Shown here piece by piece: positions 29,532 through 37,615 of a DNA stretch of 64,000 nucleotides. The stretch comes from Corynebacterium atypicum. Lineage in GTDB: Bacteria; Actinomycetota; Actinomycetes; Mycobacteriales; Mycobacteriaceae. Under the pieces are notes generated by a model. The model did no database searches, was not told where the DNA came from, and saw nothing but the letters and a program-made list of their open reading frames with translations. Numbering within the stretch: position 1 is the first letter of the stretch; each line of letters starts with the position of its first letter. A program made the translations under genes and the position numbers. The stretch lies in the NCBI RefSeq assembly GCF_000732945.1, contig NZ_CP008944.1:1603784-1667783 (forward strand), in the 5' to 3' direction.

Positions 29532-30119
29532 CTAGAAGCGGACGGCGCTGTGGTACGGCATGTAGTCCAAGGTACGCACTCCCACCGGGGTGCCCGAGTT
29601 CAACGCATCGATGATCTTGCCATCGCCAATGTAGATGCCCACATGCGAGGCGCCACCGTAGAACGAGATGATATCGCCGGGCTGCAGGTTCTCGCGCGAG
29701 ATCTGCTGGCCGCCGGCGGCCTGAGCCTGCGAAGTGCGCGGAATCTGCTTGCCCACCTGAGCGTAGACCCACGAGGTAAAGCCCGAGCAGTCGAAGGCAT
29801 CCGGGCCGGCGGCGCCGTACGCGTAGGGCGCGCCAATCTTCGAATGAGCGATGTCCACGATCTGCTGCGCCTGCGACTTCGGCGCCGCCTGCGAGGCCTC
29901 CGGGGCGGCCTGCGCAGCCTGGCCAGTCACGTCGTTGATGAACTGCGCAGCGCCCGGTATGTTCTCCGCTCCGGGAATGTCGACGGTCTGGCCACTGTAC
30001 GGAAGCTGGACCCCTAGAGCCCCGGCCACGCCCGGAGTCAGGGCGACGGTACCTGCCGCGGCGGCGGAGGCGATGGCAATACGACGGATGGAGCGGTTCT
30101 GCCGACGGTGCTTAGCCAC
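29532..30119 (-). CDS. NlpC/P60 family cell-wall peptidase
   Basis: Secreted D,L-endopeptidase of the NlpC/P60 family. The GTG at 30119 (VAKHRRQN..., 195 aa) is preferred because GGGAGA stands 7 nt upstream and related proteins open this way; a start five codons earlier is possible. A basic signal peptide runs to about ALGVQ, followed by a short linker and the catalytic domain with AFDCSGFTSW (Cys near residue 110), ASHVGIYIGDG (His near 160) and DYMPYHSAVRF at the end. It has a long structured leader and a candidate MtrA site upstream (30325-30342). Confidence 0.9.
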   Translation of the reverse strand: MAKHRRQNRSIRRIAIASAAAAGTVALTPGVAGALGVQLPYSGQTVDIPGAENIPGAAQFINDVTGQAAQAAPEASQAAPKSQAQQIVDIAHSKIGAPYAYGAAGPDAFDCSGFTSWVYAQVGKQIPRTSQAQAAGGQQISRENLQPGDIISFYGGASHVGIYIGDGKIIDALNSGTPVGVRTLDYMPYHSAVRF

Positions 30120-30129
30120 GAATGATTCT

Positions 30130-30262
30130 CCCAATCTTCAAGTGTTCAATCTTGCTCGCTACCCGGGCCACACAACCGCAATCAACTCGCGGTGCTCTTC
30201 CCGGTACCAGTAGCTTGGCTTCTTCAGTTCGTTCATACATCCGGGGCTATCCCCCGGCGGCA
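30130..30262 (-). promoter_or_regulatory. Structured 5' leader of the NlpC/P60 gene (candidate riboswitch)
   Basis: The predicted untranslated leader of about 150 nt folds well. CCGGGG and CCCCGG form a perfect 6-bp hairpin with a GATAG loop (30241-30257). Further down a longer imperfect stem combines CTAC/GTAG, CCGGG/CCCGG and ACCGC/GCGGT pairs (30159-30213). c-di-AMP (ydaO-type) riboswitches are known before cell-wall hydrolase genes in actinobacteria, and this is the right place for one, but I could not match the conserved ydaO core nucleotides by eye. Confidence 0.35.
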
Positions 30263-30273
30263 AGGTCTCGATT

Positions 30274-30304
30274 AGGTTACGAAACGGCAACGATCCGTGT
30301 CCAA
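30274..30304 (-). promoter_or_regulatory. Promoter of the NlpC/P60 gene
   Basis: On the minus strand TTGGACA (30298-30304) and TAACCT (30274-30279) are separated by 18 bp, giving good -35 and -10 elements. The start of transcription would fall near 30267, leaving a leader of about 150 nt. Confidence 0.5.
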
Positions 30305-30324
30305 TCGGCGAACCGCTTCGTCGC

Positions 30325-30342
30325 CGTTATCCTCTCGTTATC
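30325..30342 (-). promoter_or_regulatory. Candidate MtrA box (GATAACG direct repeat)
   Basis: On the minus strand GATAACG occurs twice with an 11-bp period (plus-strand CGTTATC at 30325-30331 and 30336-30342). The response regulator MtrA of corynebacteria is known to bind loosely conserved GTAAC/RTAAC direct repeats and to control cell-wall peptidase genes. The site lies about 58-75 bp upstream of the predicted start. Confidence 0.5.
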
Positions 30343-30590
30343 AAAACGCGACCATTCCGTCATTTCTTGCGCGAGCCCGCCCCACAACCACCACACGAAC
30401 CGCTCGACGTCTCGTTTACCTGCACCTTTATCGTTGATGTGCGTACCCGAAAACGTGCGGAACGCCATCTCTTACAGACACAGACACCCGCGTAAAATTT
30501 CTAATGTGTTTTACGTCACGTCCTCGTTGGTGGCTCGACGTTTCGGCTCGATTTCGCCTTGGCCACCACGCCGTCTCAGGAAAGCATCTC
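30343..30590. other. Intergenic stretch between qcrB and the NlpC/P60 gene
   Basis: No credible gene is seen here. The only notable element is a perfect inverted repeat CGTAAAA/TTTTACG with an 11-nt spacer (30491-30515), AT-rich compared with its surroundings. A 63-codon minus-strand open frame (30277-30468) overlaps the promoter and was not called. Confidence 0.5.
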
Positions 30591-30591
30591 A

Positions 30592-30615
30592 CACAACGAA
30601 CAGGGCTCCGCCCTG
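30592..30615 (-). terminator. Terminator after qcrB
   Basis: On the minus strand CAGGGC-GGA-GCCCTG (plus-strand 30601-30615) forms a tight perfect hairpin followed by TTCGTTGTG, about 50 bp after the qcrB stop. The T-run is weak. Confidence 0.6.
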
Positions 30616-30664
30616 CCCTAAGCAGGTCGGGGCCCTGGTGCTTCGCGTCCAGCGCGAGAGGTCC

Positions 30665-32287
30665 CTAGACGTCGCCTCGTCGCTCGTCGGCAGCGCGATT
30701 AGCCTCGTTGAGCTTTTCTAGCATCTCGTGCTCTTCTCGCTCATTGGCCTTACGGATCTCGCGCTTGCGGCGCTGAATATCTTCCGGATCGGCGGAGAAA
30801 ATACCCGAGGTCTCGCTGTCCGCGTACCCCAGCCTGTTGAGCTGCTTTGGCACCTTAGCGCCGGCGTACTCCAACGGAACCGGGTGGCCATCCTCGTCCA
30901 CCGGGCCCAAGGGCTGGTGGACCTCGATGAAGGCACCGTTAGGCATGCGCAAGATGGTGCCGGTCTCGATACCGTGGGCCAGCACCTCGCGGTCAGACCG
31001 CTGCAGGCCAATGCAGATCCGGTAGGTGATGAAGTAGGCCAACGGCGGCAACACCACCAGGCCGATACGGCCCACCCAGGTCATAGCGTTCAGCGAGATC
31101 TGGAAGTAGTGCGCGATGATGTCGTTGCCACCAGAGATCGTGAGCAGCAGGAAGAAGGTCAGCGCCATCGCGCCCAAACCGGAGCGGACCGGAACGTCTC
31201 GCGGCCGCTGCAACAAGTTGTGGTGGGCGTCGTCACCCGTCGCCTTCTTCTCGATGAACGGATACGAGATCAGCAGCACCACCATGATGCCGGCGAGCAC
31301 CGCGACCCAGAACACGCCCGGGATCGTGTAGCTGCCCAGGTAGAGCTCCCAGGCGGGCATGACACGAGCGGCACCGTCAGTCCACAGCATGTAGAAGTCC
31401 GGCTGCGAGCCCGCGGACACCTGCGAGGGGTTATACGGCCCCAAGTTCCAGATCGCGTTGATCGACGTCAGGCCGGCCATCAGCGCCAGGGCGCCGAAGG
31501 TCATCAGCCCGAAGCCCACCGACTTAACCGCGAAGACCGGCATGATCCGGATGCCGACCACGTTGTTCTCGGTCCGCCCGGCACCGGGGAACTGAGTGTG
31601 CTTCTGGTACCAAACGAGCGCGAGGTGCGCGGCGATAAGGCCAAGCAAGAGCGCCGGAATAATCAGCACGTGCGCAATGTAGAAGCGGTCCAGCATCAAC
31701 TCCGAGGGGAAGTCGCCGCCGAAGATCAGCCAGTGCAGCCAGGTCCCGATGATCGGAAGGCCCACGATGATCGCAGACATGATTCGCAGACCAACACCTG
31801 AGAGGAGGTCGTCCGGCAGCGAGTACCCCATGAAGCCCTCGGCCATACCGAGCAGCAGCAACGTCGAACCAATGATCCAGTTCGCCTCACGCGGGCGGCG
31901 GAACGCACCGGTGAAGAAGATGCGCAACATGTGGGCGACCATCGAGAACATGAACAGCAGCGCGGCCCAGTGGTGCATCTGCCGGATGAACAAGCCGCCG
32001 CGCACCTCGAAGGACAGGTTGAGGGCCGTCTCGTAGGCGCGGGACATCTCCACGCCGTTCAAGGGCAGATAGGCGCCGTCATAGATGACCTTGGTGATCG
32101 ACGGATCGAAGAACAGGGTCAGATACACGCCCGTCAGCAGCAGGATGATGAAGCTATAGAGGGCGATCTCACCGAGCAGGAAGGACCAGTGCGTCGGAAA
32201 GACCTTATTAATCTGTCGGCGAATACCGGCTGCGGCAGTGTACCGCGAGTCAATATTGTTGCCGATCTCCGCAAGTTTGTTGCTCAT
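30665..32287 (-). CDS. qcrB: Cytochrome bc1 complex cytochrome b subunit QcrB
   Basis: Membrane subunit carrying the two b hemes and both quinone sites of the bc1 complex, which in actinobacteria forms a supercomplex with cytochrome aa3. The 540-residue protein is longer than mitochondrial cytochrome b because of a hydrophilic C-terminal extension (about residues 430-540). It shows about nine membrane segments, the paired His positions in [20 protein letters not shown] near residue 105 and [27 protein letters not shown] near 185, then PDFYMLW near 290. The gene starts one base inside the qcrA stop (TAATG). Confidence 0.96.
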   Translation of the reverse strand: MSNKLAEIGNNIDSRYTAAAGIRRQINKVFPTHWSFLLGEIALYSFIILLLTGVYLTLFFDPSITKVIYDGAYLPLNGVEMSRAYETALNLSFEVRGGLFIRQMHHWAALLFMFSMVAHMLRIFFTGAFRRPREANWIIGSTLLLLGMAEGFMGYSLPDDLLSGVGLRIMSAIIVGLPIIGTWLHWLIFGGDFPSELMLDRFYIAHVLIIPALLLGLIAAHLALVWYQKHTQFPGAGRTENNVVGIRIMPVFAVKSVGFGLMTFGALALMAGLTSINAIWNLGPYNPSQVSAGSQPDFYMLWTDGAARVMPAWELYLGSYTIPGVFWVAVLAGIMVVLLISYPFIEKKATGDDAHHNLLQRPRDVPVRSGLGAMALTFFLLLTISGGNDIIAHYFQISLNAMTWVGRIGLVVLPPLAYFITYRICIGLQRSDREVLAHGIETGTILRMPNGAFIEVHQPLGPVDEDGHPVPLEYAGAKVPKQLNRLGYADSETSGIFSADPEDIQRRKREIRKANEREEHEMLEKLNEANRAADERRGDV

Positions 32288-33504
32288 TAGGACTCACGCT
32301 CCCAGAAGGCGGGGCCGACAGGCTCGGCGAAGTTGTCTTCCGCGACGAGGTAGCCTTCCTCGTCAACGGTGATGGGCAGCTGAGGCAGCGCACGGGCAGC
32401 CGGTCCGAAAATCGGCTTGCCGTAATGCAGCGCGTCGAACTGCGACTGGTGGCACGGGCACAAGATGCGCTGCGTCTGCGCCTCGTAGAGCGAAGTCGGG
32501 CAACCAATGTGCGTGCAGATCTTCGAATAGGCGTAGTAGTCCCCGTAGTGGAACGTCTCCTGCCCCTCGCGTTCCACGACGCGCGCGGCATCCTGAGGAC
32601 GCAACCGAATCAGCATGACGGCGTTGCGCGGGCCGTGGATCGAGTGCATGTGATGTTCGTACACGTCCCGATCCTTATCCGCTTTATCTCCGTCGAGGAC
32701 ATCCTCTTCGGCAAGCGGGAAAACAGTTTCCATGCCGCCCGCTGCCAGATCCTCCGGGCGCATACGGACGAGCCGCGCGATGCCCTTCGTCGTCATGTGC
32801 GTGCCCGTCGAGCTCGTGTGCTCCTCGGCGACCGCGCCGGTGTCGCGGCCCAGGTAAAGCTTGACGCCCTTCTCATGCAAGGTCCAGCCCGAGGTCCACA
32901 GCGTGCCGTCTCCGTGGTAGGTCATCTCGCCGCGCTTCCACGGGTTCTTGATCATCCCGCCCAGGGGCGCGACGATCACCAGCCCCGCGAGCACAGCTCC
33001 GGCGCCCAGCATGCCCTGCATAGCCTTGCGGCGACCCAGTGTGGACGTAGTCCAGGAGTCGTTCAACAGCGCAGTGATCGTGCGGCGATCAACCTCGTCC
33101 GATGGGCCATCGTGGCGACGCTGAACCGAGATCTCCTCAGGAATGAATTTCTTCTGGAATTGGACCAGGAAGATACCCAGGCTCAGAATGCACAGCCCGG
33201 CGGTGAGCCCCAGTAGAGGCGTATAGAAGGTGTACGCCCACAGGCCGTCGTCGCCATGGCCCTTGTAGTGCCACGGCCAGAACAGGTATACAGCCAAAAA
33301 GCCCAGGCCCATGACGATTGACAGGCCCAGCCAGACCATCAACCCGCCGGCGGCCCGCTTCTCTGCGGGATCGTTGTCTACTGGGAAGCGCTCTTTGCGG
33401 TAGGCGACGGTAACGTCATCGAGCTCGGTACCCAGACGCGCCAGCTCATCGTTGCTCATCGCGTCGAGGTCGCGGTCCGTATAAGTCTTGTTCATCTCGC
33501 TCAT
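32287..33504 (-). CDS. qcrA: Cytochrome bc1 complex Rieske iron-sulfur subunit QcrA
   Basis: Carries the [2Fe-2S] cluster of the bc1 complex. The protein (405 aa) starts [21 protein letters not shown], has three hydrophobic segments instead of the single one of mitochondrial Rieske proteins (about residues 50-75, 90-115 and 170-190), which is characteristic of actinobacteria, and the cluster motifs CTHIGC and CPCHQSQFD near residues 335-360. The ATG at 33504 overlaps the qcrC stop by 4 bp; the 19 codons of open frame upstream are within qcrC. Confidence 0.96.
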   Translation of the reverse strand: MSEMNKTYTDRDLDAMSNDELARLGTELDDVTVAYRKERFPVDNDPAEKRAAGGLMVWLGLSIVMGLGFLAVYLFWPWHYKGHGDDGLWAYTFYTPLLGLTAGLCILSLGIFLVQFQKKFIPEEISVQRRHDGPSDEVDRRTITALLNDSWTTSTLGRRKAMQGMLGAGAVLAGLVIVAPLGGMIKNPWKRGEMTYHGDGTLWTSGWTLHEKGVKLYLGRDTGAVAEEHTSSTGTHMTTKGIARLVRMRPEDLAAGGMETVFPLAEEDVLDGDKADKDRDVYEHHMHSIHGPRNAVMLIRLRPQDAARVVEREGQETFHYGDYYAYSKICTHIGCPTSLYEAQTQRILCPCHQSQFDALHYGKPIFGPAARALPQLPITVDEEGYLVAEDNFAEPVGPAFWERES

Positions 33505-34385
33505 GAGCGCGTTCCAATCCAGATTGCGGCCGTGATGAGGACCATCAGGCCAACGAACCACATAAAGAAGCCTTCAGAGACCGGACCCAGGCCACCCAAG
33601 GACCAGCCGCCGGGGTTCGGCGTCTCCTTGGCGGACTTAATGAAGGCGATGATGTCCTTCTTTTCATCCGCGGACAGCTGACGGTCAGAGAACTTCGGCA
33701 TGTTCTGCGGCCCCGTCAGCATGGCCTGGTAGATCTCTTGCTCGTTAGCGGGGTCGAGGACCGGCGCGTATTTGCCCGAAGACAGGGCGCCGCCGCGACC
33801 CGTGAAGTTGTGACAAGAAGCGCAGTTCAATCGGAAAAGCTCTGAACCGCGGGCGACGTCGCCTGGATCGATCTGGCCGTCGTAGTTGGACCCGCGTAGC
33901 TCTTCCATCGCGATCGAGCCGTCATCGTTGTAGACCAGCCCGGGGCCACCGCCGTTGGCGGCAACGTAGGCCGCAAGGGCCAGCGCCTGATCCTCGGTGT
34001 AGCGAGGCGCCTTACGCTCGGCCTGGGCGTCGTTAGACATCATGGGCATACGGCCGGAGTGCACCTGGAAATAGGCGGCTCCCTCACCGGTACCAATGAG
34101 CGAAGGCCCACGGTCCGGCACGCCCTGCAGGTTTGCCCCGTGGCAGGTGATGCACGCGACGTCGTAAATGTCTTTGCCCTCTTGGATCATTGCCTGATCA
34201 TCCTGCCGGGCGGTGGCAACCTGGGCGTCCGGAGTCAAAGCGCTTGCCAGAACGCCAGCGCCGGTCAGTCCGATGGTCAATGCAAGGGCGCTTCCGACGG
34301 TGCGGCGTGCGCGCCGCCGAGAACGCGTCTTTTTACCCGCCGAGCCGCCACTGGCCTGCGCGGAGGTGTGTGGAGAGGTTTCCAT
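33501..34385 (-). CDS. qcrC: Cytochrome bc1 complex diheme cytochrome c subunit QcrC
   Basis: Electron-transfer subunit with two c-type hemes that passes electrons directly to cytochrome aa3, replacing a soluble cytochrome c. The protein (294 aa) starts [14 protein letters not shown] at the ATG 34385 and contains two heme motifs, CITCH near residue 77 and CASCH near residue 181, each in a cytochrome c fold, plus an N-terminal and a C-terminal membrane segment (last: [19 protein letters not shown]). It lies 82 bp after ctaE and overlaps qcrA. Confidence 0.96.
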   Translation of the reverse strand: METSPHTSAQASGGSAGKKTRSRRRARRTVGSALALTIGLTGAGVLASALTPDAQVATARQDDQAMIQEGKDIYDVACITCHGANLQGVPDRGPSLIGTGEGAAYFQVHSGRMPMMSNDAQAERKAPRYTEDQALALAAYVAANGGGPGLVYNDDGSIAMEELRGSNYDGQIDPGDVARGSELFRLNCASCHNFTGRGGALSSGKYAPVLDPANEQEIYQAMLTGPQNMPKFSDRQLSADEKKDIIAFIKSAKETPNPGGWSLGGLGPVSEGFFMWFVGLMVLITAAIWIGTRS

Positions 34386-34467
34386 CGTTTCCCTTAGCTT
34401 TTCTAATATGTCGGTCTCACAATTTGCCCTTGGGTCACGGCACTGTGCAGCGCCGAACCGCGGCAAA

Positions 34468-35118
34468 CTACTGGATCAGGTAGACGATGATGAACAGGCC
34501 GATCCAGATGACGTCGACGAAGTGCCAGTAGTAAGACACCACCATCGCTGCCGTGGCCTGAGCCGGGGTGAACTTCGACTTAGCCACGCGCAGAAGCACG
34601 ACGACGAAGGCGATCACGCCCGCCAAGACGTGCGCGGCGTGGAAGCCGGTTGTAATGAAGAAGACCGATCCGAACACACTGCTCTGAATCGTGACCCCTT
34701 CCATAATCAGCTCGGCGTACTCGTAGGCCTGCATACACAGGAAGATCACGCCCAGCACGATAGTGACCACATACCAGCGCCGAAGCCCGTAGACGTCCCC
34801 CCTTTCGGCCGCGAAGACGCCGAACTGCGAGGTCACCGAAGAGGAGACCAAGATGAGCGTGATTACCGTCGCGTACCAAACGGTCAGGTGGCTGGTTTGG
34901 TAATCCCAGTCACCCGATTGGCCGTTTGCTCGCGCGGTGAAATACATCGCGAACAGCCCGGCGAAGAACATCAGTTCCTGCGACAGGAACACGATGGTGC
35001 CCACGCTGACCATATTGGGTCGGTTCAGCGCCAGCACACGCTCGCGTGCCGTCGTTCCTGGGTTAGAAATTGCGCTCGTCACGCCTTCAAGTATGGCCGG
35101 ATTTTCGCCCTCCGTCAC
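34468..35118 (-). CDS. ctaE: Cytochrome aa3 oxidase subunit III CtaE
   Basis: Membrane subunit of the heme-copper terminal oxidase. The 216-residue protein has about five membrane segments, beginning with [24 protein letters not shown], and the subunit III landmarks [15 protein letters not shown] near residue 153 and [21 protein letters not shown] at the end. A GTG at 35118 has GGAG 5 nt upstream; a second GTG at 35082 would give MTSAISNPG, closer to known corynebacterial proteins but with poor spacing to an SD. First gene of the ctaE-qcrC-qcrA-qcrB operon, with a GlxR-type site far upstream. Confidence 0.93.
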   Translation of the reverse strand: MTEGENPAILEGVTSAISNPGTTARERVLALNRPNMVSVGTIVFLSQELMFFAGLFAMYFTARANGQSGDWDYQTSHLTVWYATVITLILVSSSVTSQFGVFAAERGDVYGLRRWYVVTIVLGVIFLCMQAYEYAELIMEGVTIQSSVFGSVFFITTGFHAAHVLAGVIAFVVVLLRVAKSKFTPAQATAAMVVSYYWHFVDVIWIGLFIIVYLIQ

Positions 35119-35522
35119 ATCGTCTCCCCCGTGCTCATCATGATTTTTTCAGGGGTCTTTCAGCGCACGGCAACCGGTCGCATCCGCCAAAAATTTTCCC
35201 ACCCCCGGGAACTTCCCCTCATCCTCATCCGACTAGCTATCAACGCAGGTCATAAGCTTGACCCCGCAAGGCGTTGCATTGAGCACCTATTTTTCACCGC
35301 GAGGCAGCCAAACCAGAGCACCTCCGCGGACGGCCGTCTACCGATCCCCATGTGAGATACCCCACATTTTTACACCGTCGCCCGGCGCCCATTCTCCTAC
35401 TTTCGGCTAACCCTTGACTCTCGTCCTTTTTACTGAGGTCTAGCTAGCCCACCACTCCCCCGCCTTCGGCTGCGCCTGGCCTCTAAATGCCCATTCACTT
35501 TCGCCGTCGTTGCGGGCGATAG
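35119..35522. other. Long upstream region of the ctaE-qcrCAB operon
   Basis: About 400 bp without a gene. It holds a candidate GlxR site at 35351-35366, about 230 bp before the ctaE start, and no open frame with good support. A long leader or distant activator site would account for the length. Confidence 0.5.
35351..35366. promoter_or_regulatory. Candidate GlxR (CRP-type) binding site
   Basis: TGTGAGATACCCCACA matches the CRP/GlxR consensus TGTGANNTANNTCACA at all but one fixed position. GlxR is the global cAMP-responsive regulator of corynebacteria and is known to control respiratory genes, so a role in ctaE-qcrCAB expression is likely. Confidence 0.65.
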
Positions 35523-35559
35523 AGAAAGCCGCCTTCCGGCTTAAACCGATAAGGCGGCT
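35523..35559 (-). terminator. Rho-independent terminator after ctaF
   Basis: GCCGCCTT (35528-35535) and AAGGCGGC (35551-35558) are perfect inverted repeats. On the minus strand the stem is followed by TTTCTCT, about 50 bp after the ctaF stop. Confidence 0.8.
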
Positions 35560-35606
35560 AATCTACTTTCCCTCGGAGGCAGAAACCGAAGGGTTTAATG
35601 CTGCGC

Positions 35607-36038
35607 TTAGTGCTTCTCTTTAGGAACCCCGTATTGCAAGTTCATCATGGTGCCCGTGTAAATCAGCAACACTGCGCCGAGTGCAATCATCCAGTAGAGC
35701 ATGTAGATGATGCCTAAGCCGAGCACCAGGATCGCGCCGGTCATTGCTAGCGGCCACACTGAGTTGGGCGAGAAGAAGCCCAAGACGCCTGCGCCATCTT
35801 CGATCTCGGCCTCCTCCCAGTCTTCTGGGAGGACGTCCGCGTGCCGCTCAGTGAAGTGCAGGTAGACGCCGAGCATCATGGTCAGCCCGAAGGAAAGGGT
35901 CAGGGCGACGATCCCCGCCCACTCGGCACCGTGAATGTAGCCGTCATCTTGGACGAAGATGGTGGCAAAGATGTAGATGACCGTCATCAGCAACAGGAAC
36001 GTTGCCAATGAATACATAATCTTCGCGGAAGCCTTCAT
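35607..36038 (-). CDS. ctaF: Cytochrome aa3 oxidase subunit IV CtaF
   Basis: Small accessory subunit of the actinobacterial aa3 oxidase. The 143-residue protein begins [25 protein letters not shown] and has four hydrophobic segments, with an acidic loop ([17 protein letters not shown]) around residues 68-84. Length and layout fit corynebacterial subunit IV. It starts 18 bp after the ctaC stop and is followed by a terminator, so ctaC-ctaF is one unit separate from ctaE-qcrCAB. Confidence 0.93.
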   Translation of the reverse strand: MKASAKIMYSLATFLLLMTVIYIFATIFVQDDGYIHGAEWAGIVALTLSFGLTMMLGVYLHFTERHADVLPEDWEEAEIEDGAGVLGFFSPNSVWPLAMTGAILVLGLGIIYMLYWMIALGAVLLIYTGTMMNLQYGVPKEKH

Positions 36039-36056
36039 TGCTGGTCTCCTCGCTCC

Positions 36057-37142
36057 TTAAACCTTCTGATTGTGGTCAACCATGTTGACACCATCGCGGG
36101 TGCCCGTGCGGTCCGAGTTAAACGGGTGCGTCGAGGTGGCGTACGGAGCTTGCCCGATGTGCGCCAGTGCCTCAGCGTTGGTGGCTTCCGGGTTCTGCTC
36201 GCGGAACTGCATGTACTCCGCGAAGTCCTCCGGAGAGACGGCGCGCAGCTCGAAGTTCATCATCGCGTGGTAGGTACCGCACATCTCAGCGCAGCGGCCG
36301 ACGAAGGCACCTTCCTTTTCGATCCGCTCGATCTGGAAGGAGCGCTGCTGCTGGTTCGTCTCCGGGTGTGCGTAGACGTCCCGCTTGAACAAGAACTCCG
36401 GGATCCAGAAGGCGTGGGAGACGTCGCTCGACGCCAGCCGGAACTCGATCGGAGTGTCGGTCGGCAGAACGAGGACCGGCACCTCCTCGGTGGTGCCGAG
36501 CGTTTCGATCTTGTTGAAGTTCAGGTAGGAAAGATCCTTCTTGGACTTGCCGTGGATCGGATTGTTCCCGCTCGGGTCAACCTGAGACTCTTCCGCCTGC
36601 TGCTGGCGTTCTTCGTCGCGGCCCACATAGTCACGCCCGGTGCCCATCACATCGCCGGCAACCTCGGCATACCCAAATTTCCAGTTCCACTGGAATCCGG
36701 TGACGTCGACCGCCACCTTGGGATCCTTATCCAACGCAACGACCTTTTGTTGGGTCTGCACGGTGAAGAAGAAGAGCGCCATGACGATCACGATCGGCAG
36801 CGCGGTGAGCACGAGCTCCAGCGGAATGTTGTACTGAAGCTGCTTGGGAAATTCGCCCTTCCCGTTCTTCTTGGCACGCTTTGCACCCCAGCGGAAAATC
36901 GCCCAGAGGAAGATGCCCCACATGATGATGCCAATGGTCCAAGCCGCAACCCAGACCCACACCCAGAAGTGACCCATGGCCTCAGCCTCCGGGGTAATGC
37001 CCTGCGGCCAGCCCATGCGCAAAAGCTTGTCCACCGGCTCCGGCGGTGCGACTTCGCAGCCCGCCAAGGAGAGCCCGGCGACAGCCATCAGCCCGCCGGC
37101 GACAGCCTTGCGGCCGATGCCTCGCCTGTTTCGCTGTTCCAC
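36057..37142 (-). CDS. ctaC: Cytochrome aa3 oxidase subunit II CtaC (lipoprotein)
   Basis: Carries the CuA centre that accepts electrons from QcrC. From the GTG at 37142 (AAGG 9 nt upstream) the protein is 361 aa and starts MEQRNRRGIGRKAVAGG, with a lipoprotein signal ending LSLAGC (lipobox Cys near residue 29), two membrane segments (about 60-85 and 112-130), and the CuA ligand motif CAEMCGTYHAMM near residue 288. A charged insertion (about 165-205) between the CuA-domain strands is typical of actinobacterial subunit II and helps bind QcrC. The open frame upstream of the GTG lacks family similarity. Confidence 0.95.
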   Translation of the reverse strand: MEQRNRRGIGRKAVAGGLMAVAGLSLAGCEVAPPEPVDKLLRMGWPQGITPEAEAMGHFWVWVWVAAWTIGIIMWGIFLWAIFRWGAKRAKKNGKGEFPKQLQYNIPLELVLTALPIVIVMALFFFTVQTQQKVVALDKDPKVAVDVTGFQWNWKFGYAEVAGDVMGTGRDYVGRDEERQQQAEESQVDPSGNNPIHGKSKKDLSYLNFNKIETLGTTEEVPVLVLPTDTPIEFRLASSDVSHAFWIPEFLFKRDVYAHPETNQQQRSFQIERIEKEGAFVGRCAEMCGTYHAMMNFELRAVSPEDFAEYMQFREQNPEATNAEALAHIGQAPYATSTHPFNSDRTGTRDGVNMVDHNQKV

Positions 37143-37615
37143 GTGTGTCTGCCTTTCTTTTCTACGCAGCTGTAGAGGACACATCTCACGGTTCCTATTC
37201 CCACAGGATAGTCCATGTCGAGTGCCTGACCACCTGGCCCTTTCGCCGCGGGACCTGCTCACCTTTGACCATTGGAGCAGTCCGCACAGGTGTGGGCATT
37301 TTTGGCTCGTAAAAACGGCAGACCGGCGGAGATAGAGTTCATCCCTAAGTTTGCACCCATGTGGGGATCCTTTTGGGTGGGTACCGGGCGCCACAAAGTT
37401 TTATCCTTCCGTCCCGGGCGCTAACTGAGAGTAGTTTCCGGAGTCTCTGCGCACAGCCTCGCCATTGCTCTCCGTGAAGCGGGGAGCCCGCGGCGGGCTC
37501 GAAGGGCGGTGGCACGTCGGGTAAGATCCTGCCTGTCAATAGCGGCGGCCGCAGCCGGGTTGTTTGCGCCGACCGGCCGCCAGACGCCTCTCGGACCTTT
37601 AGGAGCTTATAACAC
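37143..37615. other. Divergent promoter region between ctaC and ltsA
   Basis: 472 bp without a credible gene. Candidate -10 elements are TATCCT on the minus strand (about 37205-37210) for ctaC and TAAGAT at 37522-37527 on the plus strand for ltsA. An AGGAG lies 10 nt before the ltsA ATG. No clear operator was recognised. Confidence 0.45.

Noticed and set aside
30277..30468. 63-codon minus-strand open frame upstream of the NlpC/P60 gene
   Set aside because: It overlaps the predicted promoter and MtrA-type repeat, has no good SD and no recognisable sequence.
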